A stretch of 64,000 bases of DNA from Breznakiella homolactica (GCF_016616095.2 NZ_CP067089.2:4030001-4094000); one strand, 5' to 3'; counted from the stretch's first letter, positions 53,078-62,758 are shown. A program made the numbers and translations. The notes: a model not told the origin generated them from the letters alone.

Positions 53078-54367
53078 ATGTCTAAAAAAAGATATGCCCA
53101 GGTAGGTACCGGCGGAAGGGCCCGGATGTTTTACGAAGCCATTGCAACCAGATACAATGACAGTTCGGAATTGGTCGCCTTCTGCGATCAAAGTCCCGCC
53201 AGAATGAAATTTGCCAACAGTACCCTTGAATCCGAATGCAAAAGCGCCGCGGTGCCGATGTACACCGCGGACAGATTCGAGGAAATGATCGATACGGAAA
53301 AGCCCGATACCGTCATTGTGACCACCGTGGACCGGACCCATGACGATTACATTGTCAGGGCCATGCGAAAGGGCTGTGATGTAATTACTGAGAAACCCAT
53401 CACCATTAATGAAGAAAAGGCCCAGAGGATTATCGATGCCCGCCGGGAAACGGGCCGCAATGTCCGGGTAACATTCAACTACCGGTATGCCCCGAATCAT
53501 ACAAAGATCAGGGAGCTTATCAAAGACGGCGCTATCGGCGAAGTATTCTCGGTTCATTTCGAATGGCTGCTCAATACCGTCCACGGCGCCGACTACTACA
53601 GAAGATGGCACCGGAATAAGATAAACTCCGGCGGCTTATTGGTGCATAAGGCCACCCATCATTTTGACCTGGTGAATTTCTGGCTCGGCACCGAACCGGT
53701 TAAGGTATATGCCAACGGTGCCCTCAATTTTTATGGCAGGGCTGCCGCTGAAAAAAGGGGCGTTAATAATTTCTACGACCGCTGTCACGGAAACCAGAAC
53801 GCAAAGGGCGATCCCTTTGCCATTGACCTTGAAAGCAACCCTACCTTGAAAGGCCTCTATCTGGACGCCGAAAAGGACAGCGGCTATATCAGGGACCGCA
53901 GTGTTTTCAGCGACGATATCAGTATAGAAGATACCATGGCGGTTCTGGTGAACTACCGGAGCGGCGCAATGATGTCCTATTCCCTCAATTCATACCTGCC
54001 CTGGGAAGGGTACAATGTGGTGTTCAACGGATCAAAAGGAAGAATAGAATACAACGCTGTTGAAAAACCGTATATCAATGCCGGCGGCAATAAGAGTGAA
54101 GAGGGGGCGGCGGTTACCCATACAATACGGGTGTGCCCCATGTTCGACGCCCCCTATGGTGTTCCGATTGAAATGGCCGAAGGCGGCCATGGCGGGGGTG
54201 ACCCCAAAATGCTGGATGATATTTTCTTGGAGAACCCGCCCCCCGATCCTTTCCATAGAGCCGCGGATTTTGTGGACGGGATTAAATCAGCGCTCACGGG
54301 AATCGCGGCGAATAAATCCATTGCTTCAGGTTTGCCGGTATATATTGATTCACTTGTAAAATGGTAA
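53078..54367 (+). CDS. Gfo/Idh/MocA family oxidoreductase
   Basis: A 429-residue NAD(P)-dependent dehydrogenase-type protein. It has an N-terminal dinucleotide fold (AQVGTGGRARMF), the VITEKPI motif with the catalytic Lys, and GGLLVHKATHHFDL with the active His. The ATG at 53078 is preferred over one at 53072 because gaaggag at 53065-53071 would be at the proper distance and overlaps the earlier codon. It is followed after 15 bases by the propeller protein. The sugar or inositol-like substrate is unknown; its position implies uronate- or glycoside-related chemistry. Confidence 0.88.
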   Translation: MSKKRYAQVGTGGRARMFYEAIATRYNDSSELVAFCDQSPARMKFANSTLESECKSAAVPMYTADRFEEMIDTEKPDTVIVTTVDRTHDDYIVRAMRKGCDVITEKPITINEEKAQRIIDARRETGRNVRVTFNYRYAPNHTKIRELIKDGAIGEVFSVHFEWLLNTVHGADYYRRWHRNKINSGGLLVHKATHHFDLVNFWLGTEPVKVYANGALNFYGRAAAEKRGVNNFYDRCHGNQNAKGDPFAIDLESNPTLKGLYLDAEKDSGYIRDRSVFSDDISIEDTMAVLVNYRSGAMMSYSLNSYLPWEGYNVVFNGSKGRIEYNAVEKPYINAGGNKSEEGAAVTHTIRVCPMFDAPYGVPIEMAEGGHGGGDPKMLDDIFLENPPPDPFHRAADFVDGIKSALTGIAANKSIASGLPVYIDSLVKW

Positions 54368-54382
54368 AGAAGGAACAGTTCC

Positions 54383-56374
54383 ATGGGTGTGACTCTTTTT
54401 ATTGATGACTTCACCGCCTTTCCAATAGGGCCCTTCCCATACGATCCCGAACATTCAGCCATGGGGGAATACCATTATATTCCGCCAAAGGGATATTCCG
54501 GGGAATGGTACGATCCCATTGTCAGTTACCGCTATAAAGGCCCTTCCTGGCTGGTGACCGCTCCTTTTATGGACGGGGTCCGCTGCATGGAGCAAATGAG
54601 AATCTGTACCCCCGGAAAAAATCTCGCCACACCGATGCTTGCCGGCGGTGATACCCGATGGACTGATTACACCGTAACAGTGAAGGTAAGGGTCTTCGGC
54701 GCGGAGGAACCCTGCGGAGTATTGTTCCGTTACCAGACGAGTCTCATGCATTACGGATTTTATCTCGTCAGGGGAAGGGCTGAAATTCACCGGGTGCAGA
54801 AATGCGAAAGAACCGTTCTGGCGTCCTGTGATTTCAGCTGGGATAAGGATTCCTTCCATGAGTTAACGGTGCGTGTTAAGGATGATACCTTTGTCTGTTC
54901 AGTGAACGGAAAGGAATTGCTCCGTGTGTCCGATGGTGTGTATAAGACAGGCTGTATTGCCATAAGCGCGGGAATGCCGGCCCAGTTTCTTTCCGTTCAT
55001 GTTGGGGTTGATGAAGCAGTGGCCGCCGCGTTTGAAAAATCGGAACAGGAAAAGCTGCATCTTCTGGATAAAAAACGTGAAAGCCATGCGGCCATGAAAT
55101 TGGCAAAGAAAATCGATCTGAAGAATTTCGGCGCCGGGAGGCAAATCCGGTTTGGCCATCTTACCGGTACGGAAGAAATGTTTTTTATTATCTGCCAGCA
55201 CCAGAGAAGGGTTTATAAAGACCGGTATCCCTTTATCAGCTGCATGACCGCGGTCAGCCTGGAAAGCGGTGTTGTTCTCTGGCAGATCGGCGAACCCCGG
55301 GATGATGAAGACGTAATCGAGCTCACCACCGATTTGCCTGTTCAGGTATATGATATTGATAACGACGGGATCGATGAGGTAATCTGCTCCTGGGATTTTA
55401 CCCTGTTCATACTTGACGGCGCCACGGGAAAAATAAAAAAACAGATTCCCTGCCCTGAAAATACCGAGAAGGAATCGGATCTCTGCGGTATTGAATTCGG
55501 GCGGCATGCCTATACCAGGCTGAATGTTGACGCCATACGGATTGCCAATGTTTCGGGAAATAAAAGGCCTTCGGATATCCTGATTAAGGACCGGTATTCA
55601 CGGCTGTGGGTATACAACAGCGATCTTGAACTCCTCTGGAAATTTTCCCACAACAACACCGGCCATTTTCCGTATTCGTTCGATTTTAACGGCGACGGAA
55701 AGGACGAGATCTTCAGCTGCTATAATATGATCGGCAGTGACGGAAAGCTGCAGTGGAAACTTCCCATCGAAGAGGACCACACCGACGAAATCATTTTCGG
55801 CCACTTTGATCCCGGCCATCCCGAGGGGCTTCTGGCCATCGTATCAGGATGGGAAGGGTTTATGATCGCCGATATACACGGGAATCTTCTTGCCCGGGAT
55901 ATAAACGGCCACGGGCAGCGGATAAGCACCGGGAATTACTGCCCTGACAGAAAGGGATATGAGATTTGTACCACCACATTCTGGGAAAATCAGGGGATTA
56001 TTTATTTATATGACTGTAAGGGAAATGAAATATGGCATAGGGAATCCCGGGCAAACGGCAACCTGATAAGCCCCGTAAACTGGGACGGCAGTGGTGTTGA
56101 TCTTATCCTTCTTAACGGGAATTCTGTCCATGGCGGTTTAATTGACGGTGACGGTGACGTGGTGGTCAGTTTCCCCGACGACGGCCATCCGGATCTTTGC
56201 GCGGAGGTGCTTGATCTTAACGGAAACGGCAGGGATGAAATCGTTCTTTGGGACCGAAGGCGGTTATGGGTATACACCCAGGAAAACGATTCCGTCCACG
56301 GCGACGAGCCAGTCAAATATCCCGTTTACAACGCAAGCAACTACCGGGGAGAATATTCCTTCCGGAAGAATTGA
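54383..56374 (+). CDS. Cytoplasmic protein with jelly-roll-like and FG-GAP propeller repeats
   Basis: A 663-residue protein without a signal peptide or membrane helix. The first 210 residues look like a jelly-roll sugar-binding fold (TPMLAGGDTRWTDYTVTV; GVLFRYQTSLMHYGFYLVR). From about 250 on, repeated Asp-rich loops of FG-GAP/VCBS kind occur: DIDNDGIDEVI, DFNGDGKDEI, DLNGNGRDEIV, each a likely Ca2+ site in a beta-propeller. Rhamnogalacturonan lyases of family PL11 have a related propeller, so a polysaccharide-lyase or sugar-lyase function is possible but not established. It is co-transcribed with the Gfo/Idh gene. Confidence 0.7.
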   Translation: MGVTLFIDDFTAFPIGPFPYDPEHSAMGEYHYIPPKGYSGEWYDPIVSYRYKGPSWLVTAPFMDGVRCMEQMRICTPGKNLATPMLAGGDTRWTDYTVTVKVRVFGAEEPCGVLFRYQTSLMHYGFYLVRGRAEIHRVQKCERTVLASCDFSWDKDSFHELTVRVKDDTFVCSVNGKELLRVSDGVYKTGCIAISAGMPAQFLSVHVGVDEAVAAAFEKSEQEKLHLLDKKRESHAAMKLAKKIDLKNFGAGRQIRFGHLTGTEEMFFIICQHQRRVYKDRYPFISCMTAVSLESGVVLWQIGEPRDDEDVIELTTDLPVQVYDIDNDGIDEVICSWDFTLFILDGATGKIKKQIPCPENTEKESDLCGIEFGRHAYTRLNVDAIRIANVSGNKRPSDILIKDRYSRLWVYNSDLELLWKFSHNNTGHFPYSFDFNGDGKDEIFSCYNMIGSDGKLQWKLPIEEDHTDEIIFGHFDPGHPEGLLAIVSGWEGFMIADIHGNLLARDINGHGQRISTGNYCPDRKGYEICTTTFWENQGIIYLYDCKGNEIWHRESRANGNLISPVNWDGSGVDLILLNGNSVHGGLIDGDGDVVVSFPDDGHPDLCAEVLDLNGNGRDEIVLWDRRRLWVYTQENDSVHGDEPVKYPVYNASNYRGEYSFRKN

Positions 56375-56381
56375 GGATTTA

Positions 56382-59300
56382 CTATTTTTTTCTCAGCTGG
56401 CCCGGTGATGTACCGGTTATTTTTTTAAACACCCTGCAGAAATAGGCTTGGTCCTGAAATCCGGTCTTTTCGGAGATTTCATAAATGGTCCCGTCGGTAT
56501 GCAAAAGCAGTTCCGAGGCAATATATACCCGGTACCGGTTCAGATAATCCCAAAGCGGAAGGCCCAGTTCCCGGTGGAAAATTCGGGTTAAGTAATCTTC
56601 ACTGACATTTATTGAATCCGCCAGTTTCCAGCGTGAAATGTGGGACTCCACATGCTGATTAAAATATAAGACCGCTTTCTTAACCAAAGCGCCGGTATGG
56701 GGCGGGAGAATCTCCTTTCCGGCAATGATATCCTTAACCCGGGCGGAAAACTCCGGCGCCGCGGCTACGCAGCGGTTGCAGAAGATCAGCCGTGAGAAAC
56801 GGCAGATCTGCATCACATCCGGCGCGGACTCGATTTTTTCGGGTAAAACAATCAGGGGTACCATTACCGTAGCCGGGTGCCGGCGGATATTTTCAATAGT
56901 CTCAATGTCAAGGGTATCCAGTACGATGAGGACCGGAACTAACATGGCAACCGCGTCGGCAAACTGGTTTATGGAGTTGATGTGCACCGCCGTATCGGGA
57001 CAGGCCCAGTCAAAGGAAAAGTGCGACGGATGTCCGATAAAGAGGGTTATGCCTTCCTTCGGTTTCTGAATGCGGGAGTCCACCGCGTCAATGAGGGTTT
57101 CGCCCTCTAACTTTGTACCGTAACAAAAGAACGGAATAGCTGCGGCCTCCGTCTGGGAACGGAGCCTGGCCACATACATAAATTCTTCAGTGGATGCCCT
57201 GTCGGCATCCCAGACAATACAGGCGGCTTCACCGGGTATCGGGAAATTCTGATTAACCTCTGAGGCAAAAACCACCCGGTAATCATCCATCCCGGAGATG
57301 GGCGGCGGAGGGTCTGAAATGGAAAACACACAGGTCCCGGGTGCTGTTTTTGATTTCACCGGAAGCTGACCTGAAATCGTCAGCCAAGGCAAATGCACCG
57401 TACAAACAGAGCTGTCAATATGGAAGTCTCCGCCGTGACGCAGGATGATCCGTTCCGCAAGCAGAAGGCTCTGCTTGGACCAGAGCGACTGGGGCAGCGG
57501 TTCCGGCGGCCTGAATTCAAGGATAAGTTCAGTCCGGCCCATACGGGCGGAAACACGGCTTCCGTATTCCTCCCGTATTATAGAAAAAGCCTGCAGAAGA
57601 TAAACCGGGTCCCCGGTTAAAAGCGGGAATAAACCCAATTCAGGCAGGAGCTCATTTATATTGAAGAGTTTCTTCTTAAATGAAAACTCATCGATCTGAG
57701 AAAGGGATAAATCAATGAGCTTATTCGTCTGCTCCTGCTGTGTGTTAATCCGGGATTTCAGGAGCTGTACCGTGTTATGCAGCGGCCCGGGGGATGAAAG
57801 TCCCGGCTCCATGGTATCCAAATCTTCCAGGATATCCGAAAGGAAATCCGACATGCTGTTTCCGGCGGTGATGAAAAATTCCGTTTTGGTCTGTTCCGCT
57901 TTTTCCGCTATCTGCTTCAGCGCCAGTGTTTCCTGAAACAAGAAAATCCCCCGGAGGGCGTTGCTTACGGTCTGCCGCAGCTCTTCAAATATTACCCCAT
58001 CGTAAAAAGGTATATTGAAGATAATATAGCCCAGGGACTGGTTTTCTATGAACAGCGGAAGAACCATAAACATCCCGCCGGAAAAATAATGTTTGATATG
58101 TTCAGGAAACATCCACCGGACGGGAAAATCGGTATCATATTCAGGGGCCATGCCGTCGGGTGAAAAACTGCCGATACATCTGGTAGTCCTTTCGTCGGTA
58201 TACAGCATAATCGCGGAAGTGGTAATCCCGATGGCGGGAAGATGCCGGGATAAAATCTGGATCAGGGACCGGCTGTCTCTGATGCCGAACATTTCGCATT
58301 TCAGGGTATTCAGAACACTCTGCCATTTCTGGGTCTGGTATTCCTCAAAAGCATAGGTACTCTCCTGCATCCGGGCAACCATTCTGAATATGAGAGGCTC
58401 TATCTGTTGTACTGTTTCAGTATCAATAAACCCGGATTTCCTGATTTCGGAAAACATGGTAAAAAGAACATCGATATCCTTTTTGCTGCTGAAAAATGAT
58501 ACCAGGGCCCGTTCAAAGAGCCGCAGGAATTTCCTGAGGTCCTTTTTCTCCAATGCCTGTACCAGAGGCACGATCATGGCCTGTACATCTTCATCATCCA
58601 GGGACAACTCCTTCTGGATCAGACTGACCAGCGCTGCTTCCCAATCAGCATTGTTTTCCAGATCGATTTTACCGAAGCCGCTGTCCAGGATGTTTCCGTA
58701 GCTGCTGCATCCGCAGGATTCCCGGATAATTACTTCCATGGGGAGGACCACATCGCCGTGTTTGCTTTTTTCAGTCCCCTTTGCCAAAAGCTGGTGCAGC
58801 ATCGCAAAAGACTCGCTGCTTAGTTCGTTGTAGGGCATATGAACCGTGGAGAGCCGGCTTTGGGGAATTCTGCTTTCGGCGGAATTGTTGAAACCCCCGG
58901 CCAGGTAATCATCGGGAACCCGGAACCCTTTTTTCTGAAAATACTGGATTGCCGCTAAAACCATTAAATCGCTGGCGCCTGCCAGGGCGTCAAAGTCCCT
59001 GCCCGGAACGAGTCCCCGGGTTTCGAAGAGCTGGGCCGCCGCGGCGTCCCCGGAATTCCAGTCAAAGGGATCGGTGATAAGCGCGCTGTTTTCTTCTACG
59101 GAAATTTTGTTATCCCCCAGAGCGTCGCAGTACCCCCTGAGGCGGTCGGCCGTGGACTGGTGGTAGAGGGGACCCCGCAGAAAAGCGATCCGTTTTACAC
59201 CGTGTTTTCTTATCAGATGGTTAACCAGGCCCTTAATGCCATTGTAGGCATCAAAGTATACGCAGGGATGGCCTTCCGCCTTCCATGAAATAGTAACCAG

Positions 59301-59588
59301 CGGCAGCGGTTCGAATCCCTTATGGAAACGCTGGAATTCCTCTTCGGGGACCGTATAGCCGATGGTTGAACTCCAGCTGATAATCCCATCCAGGTTTTCC
59401 GGATTAACCAAAGAATAAACCGAATTACGCAGATAGTCTGAATCCAGGGGCGAATTGAGTCTGCCCCCGGGGAAGATGAAAAAATTGATATCCTCCGCGG
59501 CGGCCTGTCTGGCAAAGGTTTCCCACACATTCAGGGCGGTTCCCTTATGGATGGAAGCCAAAAGAAGACCAATGCGTTTTTTTGCCAT
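56382..59588 (-). CDS. Soluble hybrid sensor-regulator: LacI-type binding domain, degenerate kinase/receivers, AraC HTH
   Basis: A 1068-residue protein with no signal peptide or membrane segment. Residues 1-300 are a LacI/XylR-type periplasmic-binding-like domain (IGLLLASIHKG; KRIAFLRGP; SCGCSS). Residues 300-570 are helical and GAF-like. Residues about 575-740 resemble a histidine-kinase core without a phospho-His or ATP lid. About 750-960 contains receiver-like folds lacking the DD and phospho-Asp pattern. The end (965-1068) is an AraC DNA-binding domain (KLADSINVSEDYLTRIFHREL; FQDQAYFCRVFKKITG). This suggests a one-protein sugar sensor-activator for the divergent uxaBAC operon. The domain boundaries are my estimates. 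Confidence 0.8.
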   Translation of the reverse strand: MAKKRIGLLLASIHKGTALNVWETFARQAAAEDINFFIFPGGRLNSPLDSDYLRNSVYSLVNPENLDGIISWSSTIGYTVPEEEFQRFHKGFEPLPLVTISWKAEGHPCVYFDAYNGIKGLVNHLIRKHGVKRIAFLRGPLYHQSTADRLRGYCDALGDNKISVEENSALITDPFDWNSGDAAAAQLFETRGLVPGRDFDALAGASDLMVLAAIQYFQKKGFRVPDDYLAGGFNNSAESRIPQSRLSTVHMPYNELSSESFAMLHQLLAKGTEKSKHGDVVLPMEVIIRESCGCSSYGNILDSGFGKIDLENNADWEAALVSLIQKELSLDDEDVQAMIVPLVQALEKKDLRKFLRLFERALVSFFSSKKDIDVLFTMFSEIRKSGFIDTETVQQIEPLIFRMVARMQESTYAFEEYQTQKWQSVLNTLKCEMFGIRDSRSLIQILSRHLPAIGITTSAIMLYTDERTTRCIGSFSPDGMAPEYDTDFPVRWMFPEHIKHYFSGGMFMVLPLFIENQSLGYIIFNIPFYDGVIFEELRQTVSNALRGIFLFQETLALKQIAEKAEQTKTEFFITAGNSMSDFLSDILEDLDTMEPGLSSPGPLHNTVQLLKSRINTQQEQTNKLIDLSLSQIDEFSFKKKLFNINELLPELGLFPLLTGDPVYLLQAFSIIREEYGSRVSARMGRTELILEFRPPEPLPQSLWSKQSLLLAERIILRHGGDFHIDSSVCTVHLPWLTISGQLPVKSKTAPGTCVFSISDPPPPISGMDDYRVVFASEVNQNFPIPGEAACIVWDADRASTEEFMYVARLRSQTEAAAIPFFCYGTKLEGETLIDAVDSRIQKPKEGITLFIGHPSHFSFDWACPDTAVHINSINQFADAVAMLVPVLIVLDTLDIETIENIRRHPATVMVPLIVLPEKIESAPDVMQICRFSRLIFCNRCVAAAPEFSARVKDIIAGKEILPPHTGALVKKAVLYFNQHVESHISRWKLADSINVSEDYLTRIFHRELGLPLWDYLNRYRVYIASELLLHTDGTIYEISEKTGFQDQAYFCRVFKKITGTSPGQLRKK

Positions 59589-59617
59589 AATACTTTATTA
59601 TCCCACGGCTCGGGCAA

Positions 59618-59644
59618 TTTTGCAAACAACGTTTTATTGCAAAA
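59618..59644. promoter_or_regulatory. Operator candidate between regulator and uxaB
   Basis: TTTTGCAA (59618-59625) and TTGCAAAA (59637-59644) form an inverted repeat with an 11-bp gap. The same bases also give two direct TTGCAAA copies 17 bp apart. It is placed between the 1068-residue regulator and uxaB and is the best binding-site candidate for it. Confidence 0.45.
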
Positions 59645-59682
59645 CCTGCCAGGAAAAATCCAATTTGTTTAAAAAAGATCTG

Positions 59683-59691
59683 TGGTACACT
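59683..59691 (+). promoter_or_regulatory. Extended -10 promoter of uxaBAC
   Basis: TGG-TACACT, an extended -10 like that before the RNase II-type gene. The -35 is weak (attt-gtt region near 59663), as expected for an activator-dependent promoter. The leader would be about 50 bases. Confidence 0.4.
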
Positions 59692-59747
59692 ATGAAGGGA
59701 TAATATCTGGTACGGATGTTTTCCGCGTTTACCATGAGGAGCATTGT

Positions 59748-61244
59748 ATGAAACTGATAACCGATGAGTTCAAGCCGGTTTCACGGCCCGAGAAAATTCT
59801 GCAGTACGGGGAGGGGAATTTCCTCAGGGCCTTCGTTGACTGGATGGTGGATATAGCCAATGAAAAAACCGGCTTCAACGGCAGCGCCGTTCTGGTTCAG
59901 CCCATAGATAAAGGCTTGGCGGAAATGATTAACGGCCAGAAGGGCATGTATACCACCATTTTGCGGGGAGTGCAGGAGGGAAAAACCGTTGAGGAAATCC
60001 GGCGGATTACTTCGGTGAGCCGCTGCATCAATCCCTACAGTCAGTTTGATGATTATGCTGCCTGCGCCGCGAACCCGGATCTTCGGTTCATCATCTCAAA
60101 TACCACCGAAGCGGGAATCAGCTACAGTCCCGGTGAAACTCTGGACGCAAAACCCCAGGGGGCTTTTCCCGCCAAGGTCTGCGCATTCCTGCACAAACGA
60201 TGGCAGAATTTCAAAGGTGACAGTTCCAAGGGCCTCGTCTTTATTCCCTGTGAATTAATCGATAAAAACGGTGATAAGTTAAAGGAAATCGTTCTGCGGT
60301 ACGCGGATGAATGGAATCTGGAAAAGGATTTTATCAGCTGGGTGAACAATGCCTGTGATTTCTGCAACAGCCTGGTGGACCGGATCGTCACCGGATACCC
60401 CAGGGATGAAGCCGATACCCTGACGGAGAAAATCGGCTACAGGGATGATCTCCTGGATACGGCGGAAATATTCCACCTCTGGGTTATTGAATGCAGAAAG
60501 GATTATTCAAAAGAACTGCCCCTGGAGGAAGCGGGCCTCAACGTCATCTGGACAGACGATATGAGTTTCTACCGCACCAGAAAAGTCCGGATCCTCAACG
60601 GCGCCCATACTATGACGGTTCCCGGCGCCTTTCTGTACGGTCTGGATACGGTGGAAGAATGTATCAAGGACGACCTCATCATCAGTTTTATGAAAAAGGG
60701 AATTTTCGGGGAAATCATTCCTTCCATGGATGGGGACAAAGAACAGCTCGAACAGTACGCCAGGGATGTGCTGGAACGGTTCGCCAATCCTTACATAAAA
60801 CACATGCTGCTTTCTATCACATTGAATTCAATTTCAAAATACAAAACCAGGGTCCTGCCGTCCCTGCTGGGTTATATCCGTAAAAATGGAAGCCTGCCCA
60901 AAGCGTTAACCTTTTCCATGGCAGCGCTGATCGCGTTTTACCAGGGGAAAAATCTTTCCAACGGTGAACTCACCGGAACGCGGGGCAATGAAACATACCC
61001 CATAAAGGACGATCTTCCGATTTTACAGAAGTTTGAAAAGCTATTCCAGGATTTTGACCGGTCTCCGGAAAACATGGAAGATAAATGTTCGGCCCTGGTA
61101 AAAGCGGTGCTTTCGGCGGAAGCGTGGTGGGGCGAAGACCTTACCAAGCATGCGGAACTTCCCGGGGGCGTGGCGGAATATTTTGTGATGATCCAGACCT
61201 CGGGAATCAAAGCCGCCATTGAAGATGTTCTCCTGGAGTCCTGA
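59748..61244 (+). CDS. uxaB: Tagaturonate reductase (altronate oxidoreductase)
   Basis: A 498-residue mannitol-dehydrogenase-family enzyme reducing D-tagaturonate to D-altronate with NADH. It starts MKLITDEFKPVSRPEKILQ, has YGEGNFLRAFVDWMVD (nucleotide-binding start), SNTTEAGISY and KVRILNGAHTM with the catalytic Lys/Asn/His. A 22-residue in-frame extension is rejected: gaggag precedes the ATG at 59748. First of the uxaB-uxaA-uxaC operon, with 2 bases to uxaA. Confidence 0.93.
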   Translation: MKLITDEFKPVSRPEKILQYGEGNFLRAFVDWMVDIANEKTGFNGSAVLVQPIDKGLAEMINGQKGMYTTILRGVQEGKTVEEIRRITSVSRCINPYSQFDDYAACAANPDLRFIISNTTEAGISYSPGETLDAKPQGAFPAKVCAFLHKRWQNFKGDSSKGLVFIPCELIDKNGDKLKEIVLRYADEWNLEKDFISWVNNACDFCNSLVDRIVTGYPRDEADTLTEKIGYRDDLLDTAEIFHLWVIECRKDYSKELPLEEAGLNVIWTDDMSFYRTRKVRILNGAHTMTVPGAFLYGLDTVEECIKDDLIISFMKKGIFGEIIPSMDGDKEQLEQYARDVLERFANPYIKHMLLSITLNSISKYKTRVLPSLLGYIRKNGSLPKALTFSMAALIAFYQGKNLSNGELTGTRGNETYPIKDDLPILQKFEKLFQDFDRSPENMEDKCSALVKAVLSAEAWWGEDLTKHAELPGGVAEYFVMIQTSGIKAAIEDVLLES

Positions 61245-61246
61245 AC

Positions 61247-62758
61247 ATGGAAGCACAGAAGAAGATTATCAAAATCAATCCCGATGATTCCGTGGCGGTG
61301 GCGCTGGAGAAACTGAGCAAAGGCGATACGGTCCTTGTTGGCGGCGCCGAAATCACCCTGCGGGACGATATTCCGCCGGGCCACAAAGCTGCCCTGCGGG
61401 ATATAACGGAAAACGAAAAAATCATAAAGTACGGGTATGCCATCGGCGCCGCCTCAAAGCCAATTCCCATGGGCAGCCACGTGCATACCCATAATGTTAA
61501 AACCCTGCTGAACGAGAATCCGGTTTATCATTACGATCCTTCGCAGGTGAAACATCCTGCTCCCGAGCCCGGCGGCCCGGTCCCGGAAATACAGGCTTTT
61601 AAGCGGAGTGACGGGCAAATCGGTATCCGCAATGAACTATGGATCGTTCCGACCGTGGGCTGCGTAAACAGAAGCGCGGAAAAACTGGCCCGCTGGGCCA
61701 ACGAGGAATTCGGAGGGAAAAAAGGCAGTATTGACGGTGTGTACGCCTGGACCCATCCCTACGGCTGTTCCCAGATGGGGGACGACCACGAGACGACCAG
61801 GGTTATCCTGGCCGACCTGGTCCGCCATCCGAACGCCGGGGCAGTCCTGGTAATGGGACTGGGCTGCGAAAACAATTCCGTGGATGACCTCAAAAAATTT
61901 TTTTCCGATACGGACCAGCACAGAATCAGGTACCTGGTAACCCAGGAATCGGGGGATGAGATCGCGGAGGGGAAAAGACTCCTCACCGAGCTGGCCGAAT
62001 TTGCGGCCCCATTTAAACGGGAAGCCGTAAAGGTATCGGAGCTGATTATCGGCATGAAGTGCGGCGGTTCGGACGGTTTTTCCGGAATCACCGCCAACGC
62101 CCTGGTGGGCCGGGTCTGCGATACAATCACCTCATTGGGCGGTTCCGCTGTTCTGACGGAAGTTCCGGAAATGTTCGGGGCGGAACAGATGCTCATGGAC
62201 CGGGCCGAGAACGAAGCGGTCTACCGTAAAATCGTAGATCTCATTAACGGGTTTAAACAGTATTACATCTCCCACAACCAGGTGGTGTACGAAAACCCGT
62301 CCCCGGGAAACAAGGACGGCGGAATCACTACCCTGGAGGATAAATCCTGCGGCTGTGTCCAGAAGAGCGGAACAGCGATTGTCCATGATGTGTACAAATA
62401 CGGCGGGCGGGTAACGTCCCGGGGGCTTCTTCTGCTGGAGGGCCCGGGGAACGATATCGTTTCCTGTACCGTCATGACCGCCGCGGGAGTACATCTTATT
62501 TTATTCACCACCGGCAGGGGCACCCCCCTGGGCGCGCCCGTTCCAACTCTGAAAATTTCCAGCAATACCGCGCTGGCGGAGCATAAACCCAACTGGATAG
62601 ATTTCGACGCGGGCAGAATGCTGTACGAAGACCCCGCAATTGTCCTTCAGGATTTGCTGAAGCTTATGTACAGTATCGCGTCGGGAACAGCCAGAACCCG
62701 GAACGAAGAAAATGATTACCGGGAAATCGCCATATTAAAAGACGGAGTTACCTTATGA
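61247..62758 (+). CDS. uxaA: Altronate dehydratase
   Basis: A 503-residue iron-dependent dehydratase converting D-altronate to 2-keto-3-deoxygluconate. An N-terminal SAF-like domain (about 1-90) is followed by the UxaA core with RNELWIVPTVGCVN, HPYGCSQMGDDHE, MGLGCENN, MKCGGSDGFSG and KSCGCVQKSGTA. Length is normal for single-chain UxaA. Its TGA overlaps the uxaC ATG (ATGA). Confidence 0.95.
   Translation: MEAQKKIIKINPDDSVAVALEKLSKGDTVLVGGAEITLRDDIPPGHKAALRDITENEKIIKYGYAIGAASKPIPMGSHVHTHNVKTLLNENPVYHYDPSQVKHPAPEPGGPVPEIQAFKRSDGQIGIRNELWIVPTVGCVNRSAEKLARWANEEFGGKKGSIDGVYAWTHPYGCSQMGDDHETTRVILADLVRHPNAGAVLVMGLGCENNSVDDLKKFFSDTDQHRIRYLVTQESGDEIAEGKRLLTELAEFAAPFKREAVKVSELIIGMKCGGSDGFSGITANALVGRVCDTITSLGGSAVLTEVPEMFGAEQMLMDRAENEAVYRKIVDLINGFKQYYISHNQVVYENPSPGNKDGGITTLEDKSCGCVQKSGTAIVHDVYKYGGRVTSRGLLLLEGPGNDIVSCTVMTAAGVHLILFTTGRGTPLGAPVPTLKISSNTALAEHKPNWIDFDAGRMLYEDPAIVLQDLLKLMYSIASGTARTRNEENDYREIAILKDGVTL

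Noticed and set aside
59305..59330. T-arm-like ggttcgaatccc suggesting a tRNA
   Set aside because: It is inside the regulator coding sequence and has no acceptor, D or anticodon stems around it.
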